Positions 12,959 through 19,521 of a stretch of 19,521 nucleotides of DNA are shown here, piece after piece (positions within the stretch are counted from its first letter, which is position 1; every line of letters starts with the position of its first letter). Where the stretch lies: assembly GCA_026395855.1 (NCBI GenBank), contig JAPLXX010000049.1, positions 1-19,521 on the forward strand, in the 5' to 3' direction. Origin of the DNA: Candidatus Pacearchaeota archaeon. GTDB taxonomy: Archaea; Nanobdellota; Nanobdellia; Pacearchaeales; GW2011-AR1. The notes under the pieces are model-generated. The model had not been told where the DNA came from, ran no database searches, and was given only the letters and a program-made list of their open reading frames with translations. Both the position numbers and the translations under genes were made by a program.

Positions 12959-14480
12959 TTTTCGAATCTGGCTTTTGATAATTCTTTTAGTATTATCTTT
13001 GTTATCAATCTATAGTTTCCCCCCTGCATTTCTTAAAAGTGGGATAAAAATTACAAGTGTCGAGGCAAATTCCACAGCATTTAATTACGGATTAAGGCAG
13101 GGACAGGTAATAAAATTTATAGATGGAATTCCAATCAAAGATATTCAGGATTTTTCTGCAGCAATGGAAGGAAAATTTCCCTCAAATGAAAGCAAAAAAA
13201 TTATTTTTACAACAGAAGATTCTGAAATAATTTATTTTTCAAATGAAACACCGAATATCTTTGTATCTGATGTTCCAAAATCAAATATTAAACTTGGTCT
13301 GGATTTGATTGGCGGATCACGCGCATTAGTAAAAGCAGAGGGAGTTCAGCTCTCTAAATCAGCTGCAGCTGATTTAGTTTCAGTAACTTCAAATCGTTTG
13401 AATGAATTTGGGCTTACCGATTTGAAAGTAAGACAGGTTTCTGATTTAGAAGGAAATAATTTTATGCTTATTGAAATTGCAGGTGCAACGCCAAAAGACC
13501 TTGAAAATATGATTTCACAGCAGGGAAAATTTGAGGCAAAAATCGGAAATCAAACTGTTTTTATCGGAGGAAAAGATAAAGATATTGCTTCTGTTTGTCG
13601 GGGAGATCAAACTTGTTCCAGGGTTGAAAAACCACAGCAAATTCAGGATGGATATGTTTCAAAGTTTTCGTTTGAAATAACTCTTAGCGGAGAGGCTGCG
13701 AAAAGACATGCTGAAATAACAAAAAATCTTGGAGTAAACTCAACAACTCAGGGGAAATATTTGAATGAAACATTAGACCTTTATCTTGATGACAAACTAG
13801 TTGACAGCTTGCTTATAGGGGATAGCCTTAAAGGAAGAGTTACAACCCAGGTTTCTGTCTCTGGTTCTGGGACAGGCGAAACAGAAGAGGAAGCTATAAA
13901 ATCTGCAGAGGAAAATATGCATAAACTTCAAACAATATTAATCACAGGAAGTCTTCCTTACAAACTTGAAATCATTAAACTTGACACAATTTCTCCTGTT
14001 CTTGGAGAAGAATTTATAAAAATTATACTAATTGCCGGGGCTTTAGCACTGATTGCTGCTTCATTGGTCGTTTTTATAAGATATCAAAAAATTAAATCAT
14101 CACTTGCCCTTATCTTTACGAGCTTTTCAGAAGTCATAATAATTTTAGGAGTTGCTGCTCTCATAGAATGGAATTTGGATTTGCCAAGCATTGCTGGAAT
14201 TCTTGCTACAATTGGTACCGGTTTTGACGACCAGATAGTTCTTCTCGATGAGGCTAATCATGAGAAATTTTTAAATCTGAAGCAAAGGCTAAAAAGGGCA
14301 TTTGTAATTATCATCGGTGCTTACTTCACAGCAGCTGTTTCTATGATTCCATTAATGTGGGCAGGCGCTGGTTTGCTGAAAGGTTTTGCCTTTACAACAT
14401 TAATAGGAATAACCGCAGGAGTATTCATAACAAGACCGGCATTTTCAGATATGATAAAAATAATGGAAGGAGAAGAATAA
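12942..14480 (+). CDS. secD: Protein-export membrane protein SecD with PDZ-like N-terminal segment
   Basis: 512 residues from ATG at 12942; a TTG 9 bases earlier is less likely. Helix 1 (about 8-25) is followed by a PDZ-like stretch: GIKITSVEANSTAFNYGLRQ, then GQVIKFIDGIPIKDIQDFSA (about residues 34-75). The SecD signature IKLGLDLIGGSRALVKAEG starts near 117, then the P1-type periplasmic domain. Six-helix RND core parts follow from about 360, with PSIAGILATIGTGFDDQIVLLDE split around the conserved GTGxDD motif. It provides proton-driven help for export on the outer face. The PDZ-like part is not in bacterial SecD as I know it. Confidence 0.93.
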   Translation: MKIKLSFRIWLLIILLVLSLLSIYSFPPAFLKSGIKITSVEANSTAFNYGLRQGQVIKFIDGIPIKDIQDFSAAMEGKFPSNESKKIIFTTEDSEIIYFSNETPNIFVSDVPKSNIKLGLDLIGGSRALVKAEGVQLSKSAAADLVSVTSNRLNEFGLTDLKVRQVSDLEGNNFMLIEIAGATPKDLENMISQQGKFEAKIGNQTVFIGGKDKDIASVCRGDQTCSRVEKPQQIQDGYVSKFSFEITLSGEAAKRHAEITKNLGVNSTTQGKYLNETLDLYLDDKLVDSLLIGDSLKGRVTTQVSVSGSGTGETEEEAIKSAEENMHKLQTILITGSLPYKLEIIKLDTISPVLGEEFIKIILIAGALALIAASLVVFIRYQKIKSSLALIFTSFSEVIIILGVAALIEWNLDLPSIAGILATIGTGFDDQIVLLDEANHEKFLNLKQRLKRAFVIIIGAYFTAAVSMIPLMWAGAGLLKGFAFTTLIGITAGVFITRPAFSDMIKIMEGEE

Positions 14481-14489
14481 AACAGTAAT

Positions 14490-14500
14490 CTTAAAAAATA
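14490..14500 (+). promoter_or_regulatory. Promoter of the sulfotransferase gene
   Basis: CTTAAAAAATA, centred about 24 bases before ATG 14519, just after the secD stop. It fits leaderless transcription. Confidence 0.45.
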
Positions 14501-14518
14501 AGTAATTCCCAAAGTATT

Positions 14519-15322
14519 ATGAAAAAAAATAATTATCTTTACATCTTCTTGCACCCACCTAGATCAGGTGGAGAGAGCCTTTCCAAATTTTTTGAAAGAA
14601 ATTTACCTGCAGACGAAACTATCAGAATTGACACTTCAAAATTATCTGATAACCCGAAAGAAAGAGAAAAGCTGAGATTTTTATCAGGTCATTCAGCCTA
14701 TTTCGGCATTCATAAAAAAGTTTCAGGAAAAAAACCAAGATATCTGACAGTTATCCGGGACCCTGCAGAGTGGTTGGTGTCTTTGTATCACTCCCGAATG
14801 CAGGATTTTCCCGAAAATAAGAAACAATCTTTTGAAGAATGGTACTCTTTACAGAAAAAAAACAGTTTAATTATCTATTTTGATGAAGTTTTCAGAAGCA
14901 CAGATGATAAAGTAGTCCTGCTTTATGCGATTAAACGCAGATTAAGAGAGAGAATCCTTGATAAACTAGATAAAACAAAAACCATACACACCTTTTTAAA
15001 AAAATTAAGGAGAAAGCAGGATTCTCCAGGAACGGAAAATGAACGATTCGAGAATGCAAAAAAACTTTTAGAAGAATGCTGGTTTATTTGCATTACAGAA
15101 ACCTTAAAGAATGATATGAAAATTTTATTTAACTTAATTGGTATAAAGGCAGATTGGAAAGAATATGAAGTTTTATCTAATATCCCCCGAAAAATGTTTG
15201 TGCTTGATAAAAAAACAAGAGAGAAAATTTATAGGGAAAATTCCTTGGACCTCAAGCTGTACAAATATGCCTTAAAATTAAGTCAGGAGAAAAAGAAAAA
15301 ATTGCAAGCTCAACTTAGATAG
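14519..15322 (+). CDS. Sulfotransferase family protein (PAPS-dependent)
   Basis: 267 residues. The N-terminus has the 5'-phosphosulfate loop variant FLHPPRSGGESLSKFF (about 10-25); the second PAPS site is seen as LTVIRDPAEWLVSLYHSR (76-93), with Arg80 and Ser88 as the 3'-phosphate ligands of the family. The SGHSAYFGIH segment between them matches the membrane-type 2-O-sulfotransferase group. The middle (100-200) is charged and helical, and the end is Lys-rich. No signal peptide, so it is probably cytosolic and acts on a lipid-linked or nucleotide-linked sugar or another acceptor. The CysC-like kinase at 18220 could provide PAPS. It ends with a 13-base convergent overlap with the LamG gene. 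Confidence 0.85.
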   Translation: MKKNNYLYIFLHPPRSGGESLSKFFERNLPADETIRIDTSKLSDNPKEREKLRFLSGHSAYFGIHKKVSGKKPRYLTVIRDPAEWLVSLYHSRMQDFPENKKQSFEEWYSLQKKNSLIIYFDEVFRSTDDKVVLLYAIKRRLRERILDKLDKTKTIHTFLKKLRRKQDSPGTENERFENAKKLLEECWFICITETLKNDMKILFNLIGIKADWKEYEVLSNIPRKMFVLDKKTREKIYRENSLDLKLYKYALKLSQEKKKKLQAQLR

Positions 15323-16164
15323 GCTCTCCCTTTTCCGGAATTATACAAATCTTTAACCTCATCAGAACTTAATGCTCTGTTCCAGATACCGACTTCGTCT
15401 ATTCTATCCCTTGCTCCCTCGCTTCCCTTTTTTCCTCCGTCAAAGCCCTCCGCACCCTCTGCATTTGCGCCAATAACATAATTTTTATTATTAAATGGCA
15501 GGCCAGTGTTATGGATTGTGCTTGAATTGTATCTTCCGTCTATATACAGAGACATATTCTTGTTTGGATAGTCATAAACAGCAATTATATTGTGCCATTC
15601 TGTAACAGAAGGTTTTGATGTGCTAAAAACGCAATTTTCCTCAAGCGCTGTCAAACCCCAGGAAGTATAATTTTTCAAATCTTTTCCTAAAAAAATTCTC
15701 GATAATGTATTCAGAAACTGTTTCAGGGGCGTCCATCCTTTTTTGCTATTTTCAGAAACAGTTCTTATGCAAAAACCAACTTTTTCACTTGCCCATATTT
15801 CTATAGTTGTTCCCCCCCAGCGATCTCTTTTAGATAAGTATGTAACATCATCTTCTCCCTCTTTTTGGATAGCCCATAGAGAATAACTTGCACTTCCGTT
15901 TAAATCCAAATCACTTGTGTTAATATAATTGTCATGACCCCGGCTGTAGTTAATATTAATCGCATTGCCAATTTTTCCTTCAACTCCAAGAAGAGGATTT
16001 CCTACAATTGCTCCATCATGGCCATTTCCTGTGATATCTTTAATTGGTCCTGAAGTTTCATTCAAAGACCAGTAAGCAACATTATCCCATTTTATTGCAC
16101 TTGCTATTCCCATTAAACTAATAAATAAAATAAAAAAGGCCAGTATTATACCAAACTCCTTCAT
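15310..16164 (-). CDS. Secreted LamG/concanavalin-like protein
   Basis: 284 residues. A signal peptide is clear: a hydrophobic core at about 5-23 (IILAFFILFISLMGIASA). The rest reads as one LamG-type jelly roll: VAYWSLNETSGPIKDITGNG near 29-48, GVEGKIGNAININYSRG, YSLWAIQKE, EWHNIIAVYDYPNKNMSLYI, and the typical end RIDEVGIWNRALSSDEVKDL. It carries two cysteines (GFCIRT, EENCVF) and several N-glycosylation sequons. No anchor at the C-terminus. Likely a surface or secreted carbohydrate/protein-binding module. Its own TATA box lies 26 bases upstream. Confidence 0.85.
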   Translation of the reverse strand: MKEFGIILAFFILFISLMGIASAIKWDNVAYWSLNETSGPIKDITGNGHDGAIVGNPLLGVEGKIGNAININYSRGHDNYINTSDLDLNGSASYSLWAIQKEGEDDVTYLSKRDRWGGTTIEIWASEKVGFCIRTVSENSKKGWTPLKQFLNTLSRIFLGKDLKNYTSWGLTALEENCVFSTSKPSVTEWHNIIAVYDYPNKNMSLYIDGRYNSSTIHNTGLPFNNKNYVIGANAEGAEGFDGGKKGSEGARDRIDEVGIWNRALSSDEVKDLYNSGKGRAYLS

Positions 16165-16185
16165 AAAATAGATATATCTTGTTTG

Positions 16186-16195
16186 TTATTTAAAC
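16186..16195 (-). promoter_or_regulatory. Promoter of the LamG gene
   Basis: Minus strand GTTTAAATAA, centred about 26 bases before ATG 16164. Confidence 0.5.
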
Positions 16196-16208
16196 ATTTT
16201 TGTCTGTT

Positions 16209-16418
16209 TTACAGATATCCGAGATCTTTAAGCCTCTCTTTTACATTCTTTTCTTCCTCTTCGTAATTCTCGCTGTTTTCTGAATCTTCAGAAAGAGTTT
16301 GTTCAAGGACATATAGAACATATTCTGTTATAGTATCAAAACCAGTTTCCTTTATTTTTTTGCTTAATTTGCCCGCTAGTTTATAGGGAATTTTTATCTG
16401 TATTGGTTTTTCTGCCAT
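16209..16418 (-). CDS. Ribbon-helix-helix (CopG-like) protein with LGYL tail
   Basis: 69 residues. PIQIKIPYKLAGKLSKKIKE looks like the ribbon strand and helix A, and TGFDTITEYVLYVLEQTL like the turn and helix B of an RHH DNA-binding domain. An acidic Ser/Glu linker follows, then KNVKERLKDLGYL. The plus-strand gene at 17980 encodes a paralogue with the same layout and ending. The two flank the sulfatase-fold gene. It lies 33 bases after the sulfatase stop but has its own TATA-like box. A DNA-binding regulator is the default reading; no operator was identified. Confidence 0.7.
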   Translation of the reverse strand: MAEKPIQIKIPYKLAGKLSKKIKETGFDTITEYVLYVLEQTLSEDSENSENYEEEEKNVKERLKDLGYL

Positions 16419-16438
16419 TCTTTTATATAGATAAGGGG

Positions 16439-16446
16439 TTTATAAG
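16439..16446 (-). promoter_or_regulatory. Promoter of the first RHH gene
   Basis: Minus strand CTTATAAA, centred about 25 bases before ATG 16418 and within the short gap behind the sulfatase gene. Confidence 0.45.
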
Positions 16447-16451
16447 ATTTT

Positions 16452-17879
16452 TTATACAATTCCGGATATTTTGTTTTTAATCCGTCTTTGTTCATTAATT
16501 TTTTTATATAATTTTATCCTTTCTTCCATCCTTTTTTTTAAAGATGCCAAAATTGTTCTTTTCTTTTCTGCTAGATTCTCCTTTTCCAGGGGGTCTTTTT
16601 TCAGATCATAAAGTTCAATAACTCCCCCATGGATTTTATTGCAATACTTGCAGAAAGCATCTTCTTCTGAACTGGCATCTATATATTTGTATTTTTCAGT
16701 CCTTATTGCTCTTTTTTTTGATTTATCCCCCTCCTCCATAAAAATAGAATCTCTTGTCTTTTGCTTTTTTCTTAATACGGGCAAAAGGCTTTTTCCGTCA
16801 AAATCCAAGGAATCATAGGGAATTCCAGCCATATCTAAGACAGTTGGAACAAAATCCTCATGTTGTACAAAGCTTTTTATCTTTTTCTTTTTTGGAAAAC
16901 CTTTTCCGGAGATTATTAAAGGAATTCTCATGCAGGAATCATATAGTCCGTGATGATCAAAGTAAATTCCATGTTCATACAGGCTTTCTCCGTGATCTGA
17001 AAAAATAAAAAGGAGAGTATTTTTGAGTAAGTTTGTTTTTTTTAATTCATCAATTATTTTTCCTATTAAGCAGTCATCATATAATATAGCGCTGTCATAT
17101 CTTGCAATTATATCTGCAATGCTGCTGTCTCTGCTGAAAGCCCCTTTCCAAAAATCAACCAGCATTGGGTTATAACCCCTGTCTTTTATCTCTTCAAAGA
17201 AATTCTTGCTTTTTTCTTCAGCCCTGAATTTTCCTGTAGCTTCTTTTGGATTGTAAGGGATATGTGTGTCGTTGTAATACACAAGCATGAAAAACTTCTC
17301 TTTTTTCTCTGCAGAATTCTTTATTATTTTAATTGCATCTTCTGTAGCTTCTTTGCCATTTGTTCTTCCATATCTTGCTTTTATTTCGTCTGAAATTTTT
17401 TTTGGAAAATGATGTGCAATTGTTCTTGAGAAATCCCTGAATTTTTGGTTTTTTTGGAGAGAGTTCCAAAACCCCCTGCCTTTCGATTCTGCAGATTCTC
17501 CGGCTGAATAAAAAAAGTCAAATCCTTTTTTCTGCCAGCCATAAATTTCTTTTAAGCAATAGGTTTTATATCCATTATCCTTGAGAATTTCACCAAGAAA
17601 CTTGCCTCTTGCTTCCAAAAAAGACTTAATTTCCTCTTTATTCAGGATAAAATCTCTGGAATCTTTTAAGAGAATATGCCTGCCAGCTGTAATAGATACA
17701 AATACTTTTTCAGTCGCATTATTAGTGGAAAAGGCATTTTCAAATAAAACTCCGTTTTTAGCAAGAAAGTCTATGTTTGGGGAAGTTTCTCTCTTATATC
17801 CATAACAACCAAGGTTTTTGGGCCTCAGGGCATCAATAAGAATGAATATTACATTAGGGGAATCCTTGGTTTTCTTCAT
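16452..17879 (-). CDS. Sulfatase-fold (alkaline phosphatase superfamily) enzyme with Thr nucleophile
   Basis: 475 residues, soluble, no signal peptide. The metal-binding start is VIFILIDALRPKNLGCYGYK (Asp16), then SPNIDFLAKNGVLFENAF. The nucleophile region NATEKVFVSITAGRH has Thr56 where true sulfatases have the Cys/Ser that becomes formylglycine, and no CxPxR motif. Other ligands appear present: DTHIPY (His206), FSDHGESLYEHG (Asp295, His296) and FDHHGLYD (His309/310). Thr nucleophiles occur in phospho-transferases of this fold, such as lipoteichoic acid synthase and phosphoethanolamine transferases, so a phosphodiester, phosphotransfer or sulfate substrate is possible. C-terminal part DLKKDPLEKENLA is sulfatase-like. 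Cytosolic location is odd for a sulfatase. Confidence 0.85.
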   Translation of the reverse strand: MKKTKDSPNVIFILIDALRPKNLGCYGYKRETSPNIDFLAKNGVLFENAFSTNNATEKVFVSITAGRHILLKDSRDFILNKEEIKSFLEARGKFLGEILKDNGYKTYCLKEIYGWQKKGFDFFYSAGESAESKGRGFWNSLQKNQKFRDFSRTIAHHFPKKISDEIKARYGRTNGKEATEDAIKIIKNSAEKKEKFFMLVYYNDTHIPYNPKEATGKFRAEEKSKNFFEEIKDRGYNPMLVDFWKGAFSRDSSIADIIARYDSAILYDDCLIGKIIDELKKTNLLKNTLLFIFSDHGESLYEHGIYFDHHGLYDSCMRIPLIISGKGFPKKKKIKSFVQHEDFVPTVLDMAGIPYDSLDFDGKSLLPVLRKKQKTRDSIFMEEGDKSKKRAIRTEKYKYIDASSEEDAFCKYCNKIHGGVIELYDLKKDPLEKENLAEKKRTILASLKKRMEERIKLYKKINEQRRIKNKISGIV

Positions 17880-17900
17880 TTTAATAACGAAGAAAGTTTC

Positions 17901-17909
17901 TTTTTAAAG
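17901..17909 (-). promoter_or_regulatory. Promoter of the sulfatase-fold gene
   Basis: Minus strand CTTTAAAAA, centred about 26 bases before ATG 17879. Confidence 0.5.
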
Positions 17910-17950
17910 TTTATTAAACCAAATACTTTTTTGTTTATTATAAGGAAAAA

Positions 17951-17958
17951 TTTAATAA
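17951..17958 (+). promoter_or_regulatory. Promoter of the second RHH gene
   Basis: TTTAATAA, centred about 26 bases before ATG 17980; divergent from the sulfatase-fold gene promoter. Confidence 0.45.
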
Positions 17959-17979
17959 TCTCTTTAATTATTCATAATT

Positions 17980-18216
17980 ATGAAAAAAACAAAAGGAAAG
18001 AACGATAATAAAGTAAAGTATGGAACTGTTTCCCTTCCAATACCCTTAATTGAAAGAATAAAAGATAAAATTAAAGGAACAGGCATGGGGTCTGTTTCAG
18101 CTTATGTAACTTTTGTATTAAGGCAGATTCTTGTATCTTCACCACCCTTTGAAGACTTAGATGAGAGCAAAGAAGAAAATGTTAGGAAAAATCTAAAAAA
18201 ATTAGGTTATCTGTGA
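17980..18216 (+). CDS. Ribbon-helix-helix (CopG-like) protein with LGYL tail
   Basis: 78 residues, paralogue of the protein at 16209-16418. After a basic start the RHH pattern reads YGTVSLPIPLIERIKDKIKG (strand, helix A) and TGMGSVSAYVTFVLRQIL (turn, helix B). A short acidic linker leads to ENVRKNLKKLGYL, nearly the same tail as its paralogue. It is divergent from the sulfatase-fold gene (100-base gap) and convergent with the CysC-like kinase (3-base gap). Probable DNA-binding regulator of the island; target unknown. Confidence 0.75.
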   Translation: MKKTKGKNDNKVKYGTVSLPIPLIERIKDKIKGTGMGSVSAYVTFVLRQILVSSPPFEDLDESKEENVRKNLKKLGYL

Positions 18217-18219
18217 TAT

Positions 18220-18726
18220 CTACAGATTTATTAAATTCAATATCTTTTTGATATTTTCTTCAAGCTGTTTTTCGGTGTTATTTTTCAAAATCAGATCTGG
18301 ATTTTTTGGGAATTCGTGACTCTGTTCTTTCCATCTATTTTTTTCAGGATTTTGGGAAGCATCTTTCTTGTGTCTAAAATCTAAAATATTATCATCAGTT
18401 TCTATAAGAATTTCATAATATTTTTTATTATTTTTTCGGTTATATTCATGAACATTGTGAAATAAGGCAACAGTGCTCATAACCACATTAATTCCCTGAT
18501 TGGTCAATAATTCACACATTTTAGCATAACTCATAGACATCTTTCTCCTGCCCCCCGGTGTTTTTTCCGCCCAAATTCCCCACACATCCCTCATATTATC
18601 CCCATCTAAATGGACAGTATTTGAATGCCTCTCTTTAATTTTTTTATAGACTTCTTTTGCTATAGTAGTCTTTCCTGTAGCGGGAAGACCCGTTATCCAT
18701 ATCAATAGTCCTTTCCCTTCTTTCAT
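18220..18726 (-). CDS. CysC-like adenylylsulfate (APS) kinase family protein
   Basis: 168 residues, near CysC length. Walker A is GLPATGKTT (13-21) and the CysC-type LDGDNMRDVWG begins at residue 40. GGRRKMSMSYAKMCELLTNQ corresponds to the conserved RR...A..L segment, and NVVMSTVALFHNVHEYNRKN replaces the usual ISPFRxxR. CysC makes PAPS from APS, the donor for the sulfotransferase at 14519. However, the STVALF-type variant also occurs in CysC relatives of capsule pathways that phosphorylate other nucleotides (for example Campylobacter O-methyl phosphoramidate synthesis). No ATP sulfurylase is in the window. Own promoter 26 bases upstream, divergent from the Nudix gene. Confidence 0.75.
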   Translation of the reverse strand: MKEGKGLLIWITGLPATGKTTIAKEVYKKIKERHSNTVHLDGDNMRDVWGIWAEKTPGGRRKMSMSYAKMCELLTNQGINVVMSTVALFHNVHEYNRKNNKKYYEILIETDDNILDFRHKKDASQNPEKNRWKEQSHEFPKNPDLILKNNTEKQLEENIKKILNLINL

Positions 18727-18747
18727 ATAAAAATCAAAATAGGCTTC

Positions 18748-18756
18748 TTTATAAAT
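18748..18756 (-). promoter_or_regulatory. Promoter of the CysC-like kinase gene
   Basis: Minus strand ATTTATAAA, centred about 26 bases before ATG 18726. Confidence 0.5.
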
Positions 18757-18767
18757 TTTACACCAGA

Positions 18768-18777
18768 TTTATATATC
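18768..18777 (+). promoter_or_regulatory. Promoter of the Nudix gene
   Basis: TTTATATATC, centred about 25 bases before ATG 18797; back to back with the kinase promoter. Confidence 0.55.
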
Positions 18778-18796
18778 GTTTATTGATTATTTTTCC

Positions 18797-19183
18797 ATGA
18801 AAGAGATTATTGCTGCCGCAGTTATTAAAGACAGAAAAATTCTGCTTGTTGATAACAGGGGTTTCTGGGGCTTACCAGGAGGAACAAAGAAAGAGGGGGA
18901 ATCAGATGAACAATGCTTAAAAAGGGAATTTGCAGAGGAATTCTCGGGAACTAAATTAAAAAATTTAAGGTATTATAAAAGTTTTGAGGGGATAAGTCCG
19001 CGAAATAAAGACATTATCACGGTCAAAATCTATTTTGCCGAAATATATGGCCTGTTAATTATGCCGGACGGCTCAGACGAGGACATTAAAACAATGGAGT
19101 GGGCAACAAACATTGAAGCATACAACATGGCGCCTGTAGCAAAAAAAATAATCTCTTCATTAAGAAAAGATTGTTATTTATAG
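18797..19183 (+). CDS. Nudix hydrolase
   Basis: 128 residues. After the first strand (EIIAAAVIKDRKILLVDN) comes WGLPGGTKKEGESDEQCLKR and EFAEEFSGTK; together these fit the Nudix box G-x5-E-x7-RE-U-x-EE-x-x-G (Gly29, Glu35, Arg43, Glu44, Glu47, Glu48), the Mg-binding catalytic set. Nudix enzymes cleave nucleoside diphosphates linked to another group. The substrate is not predictable. Beside a CysC-like kinase and sulfotransferase, hydrolysis of APS/PAPS or an activated sugar nucleotide is possible but speculative. A housekeeping role is equally possible. Confidence 0.9.
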   Translation: MKEIIAAAVIKDRKILLVDNRGFWGLPGGTKKEGESDEQCLKREFAEEFSGTKLKNLRYYKSFEGISPRNKDIITVKIYFAEIYGLLIMPDGSDEDIKTMEWATNIEAYNMAPVAKKIISSLRKDCYL

Positions 19184-19196
19184 GGTTTTAACAATC

Positions 19197-19204
19197 TTTA
19201 AATA
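19197..19204 (+). promoter_or_regulatory. Promoter of the second sulfatase-fold gene
   Basis: TTTAAATA, centred about 25 bases before ATG 19226. Confidence 0.5.
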
Positions 19205-19225
19205 TTTCTAATTATTGTCTATTTT

Positions 19226-19521
19226 ATGGCTGGGAAGATAAAGAAGTACAATATCATCTTAATTACAATTGACGGGGCGAGATATGAACGGATTAAAAAT
19301 TTTAAAAATTTTCAGAGATTAGTCAATAAAAGCACATTATTCTCCCAGATGATTACTTATGCTCCCTATACTTTAGCCTCTCTGCACGCTATTTTTACAG
19401 GTTCATACGGCAGCAGAAACGGAGTAGACAGTTTTTATAGTTCCCCAAATTTTAGAAAAAAACTTTTTCCAACTCTTGCCAGCTATTTAAAAAGCAAAGG
19501 ATATTATACAATTGCAGACAT
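19226..19521 (+). CDS. Second sulfatase-fold enzyme (partial, continues past the right edge)
   Basis: 98 complete codons from ATG 19226 to the edge. NIILITIDGARYERIK carries the first metal aspartate (Asp16), and ITYAPYTLASLHAIFTGSYG places Thr49 at the nucleophile site, with the FTGSYGSRNGVDSFYS extension typical of alkaline-phosphatase-superfamily hydrolases and transferases. As in the enzyme at 16452, Thr replaces the formylglycine Cys/Ser of true sulfatases. No signal peptide. The two proteins share the fold but little obvious identity in this part, so they are not a recent duplication. Metal ligands in the C-terminal part lie outside the window. Confidence 0.8.
   Translation, partial: MAGKIKKYNIILITIDGARYERIKNFKNFQRLVNKSTLFSQMITYAPYTLASLHAIFTGSYGSRNGVDSFYSSPNFRKKLFPTLASYLKSKGYYTIAD

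Noticed and set aside
15310..15322. 13-base overlap of sulfotransferase and LamG 3' ends as a special signal
   Set aside because: Convergent overlaps of this size are common in compact genomes.

Overview
The window looks like chromosome from an AT-rich archaeon. It carries archaeal-type ribosomal proteins (eL18, eL21, long uS13), archaeal RNA polymerase subunits Rpo3, Rpo4 and Rpo10, a DUF655 protein, an archaeal SecFD pair, class II tRNA-Leu genes without encoded CCA, and TATA boxes about 25 bases upstream of many start codons. Gene sizes, the scattered rRNA/tRNA genes and the family mix fit a small DPANN archaeon (Woesearchaeota/Pacearchaeota-like). That placement is inference.

Left part (1-6584, all minus strand). 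This is the translation/transcription core. In transcription order it holds a zinc-ribbon protein, eL21, Rpo4, DUF655, uS13, uS4, uS11 and Rpo3, then tRNA-Leu, a DHH phosphoesterase, eL18, uL13, uS9 and a partial DUF4389 membrane protein. Genes are packed with 1-base gaps or short overlaps. The DHH gene is split by an exact 23-base tandem duplication that shifts the frame. The tRNA-Leu reads as anticodon AAG and has C at position 55; both are unusual for an archaeon.

Middle (6704-12052). A three-gene minus-strand ABC transporter operon (ATPase, secreted membrane-anchored Ig-like protein, MacB-like permease) diverges from rpo10, which is displaced from its usual place beside uS9. Then come an HhH-GPD DNA glycosylase, a lone 5S rRNA, tRNA-Leu(CAA), tRNA-Arg(CCT), a small membrane protein and tRNA-Gly(TCC). 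Directly after tRNA-Leu(CAA) and tRNA-Gly lie five short hairpins with 29-30 base spacing. Their stems vary with compensatory changes. I regard this as the most novel structural signal in the window.

Right part (12053-19521). secF and secD overlap, and SecD has a PDZ-like segment after its first membrane helix. An accessory island follows: sulfotransferase, secreted LamG protein, two ribbon-helix-helix (RHH) proteins with the same C-terminal tail, a sulfatase-fold enzyme, a CysC-like (APS) kinase, a Nudix hydrolase and the start of a second sulfatase-fold enzyme. Nearly every island gene has its own TATA box about 25 bases before the ATG, indicating leaderless single-gene transcripts. Together the genes suggest making PAPS or a related activated nucleotide, transferring sulfate (or a similar group) to a surface glycan, and hydrolysing or transferring such esters. 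The substrate is unknown.
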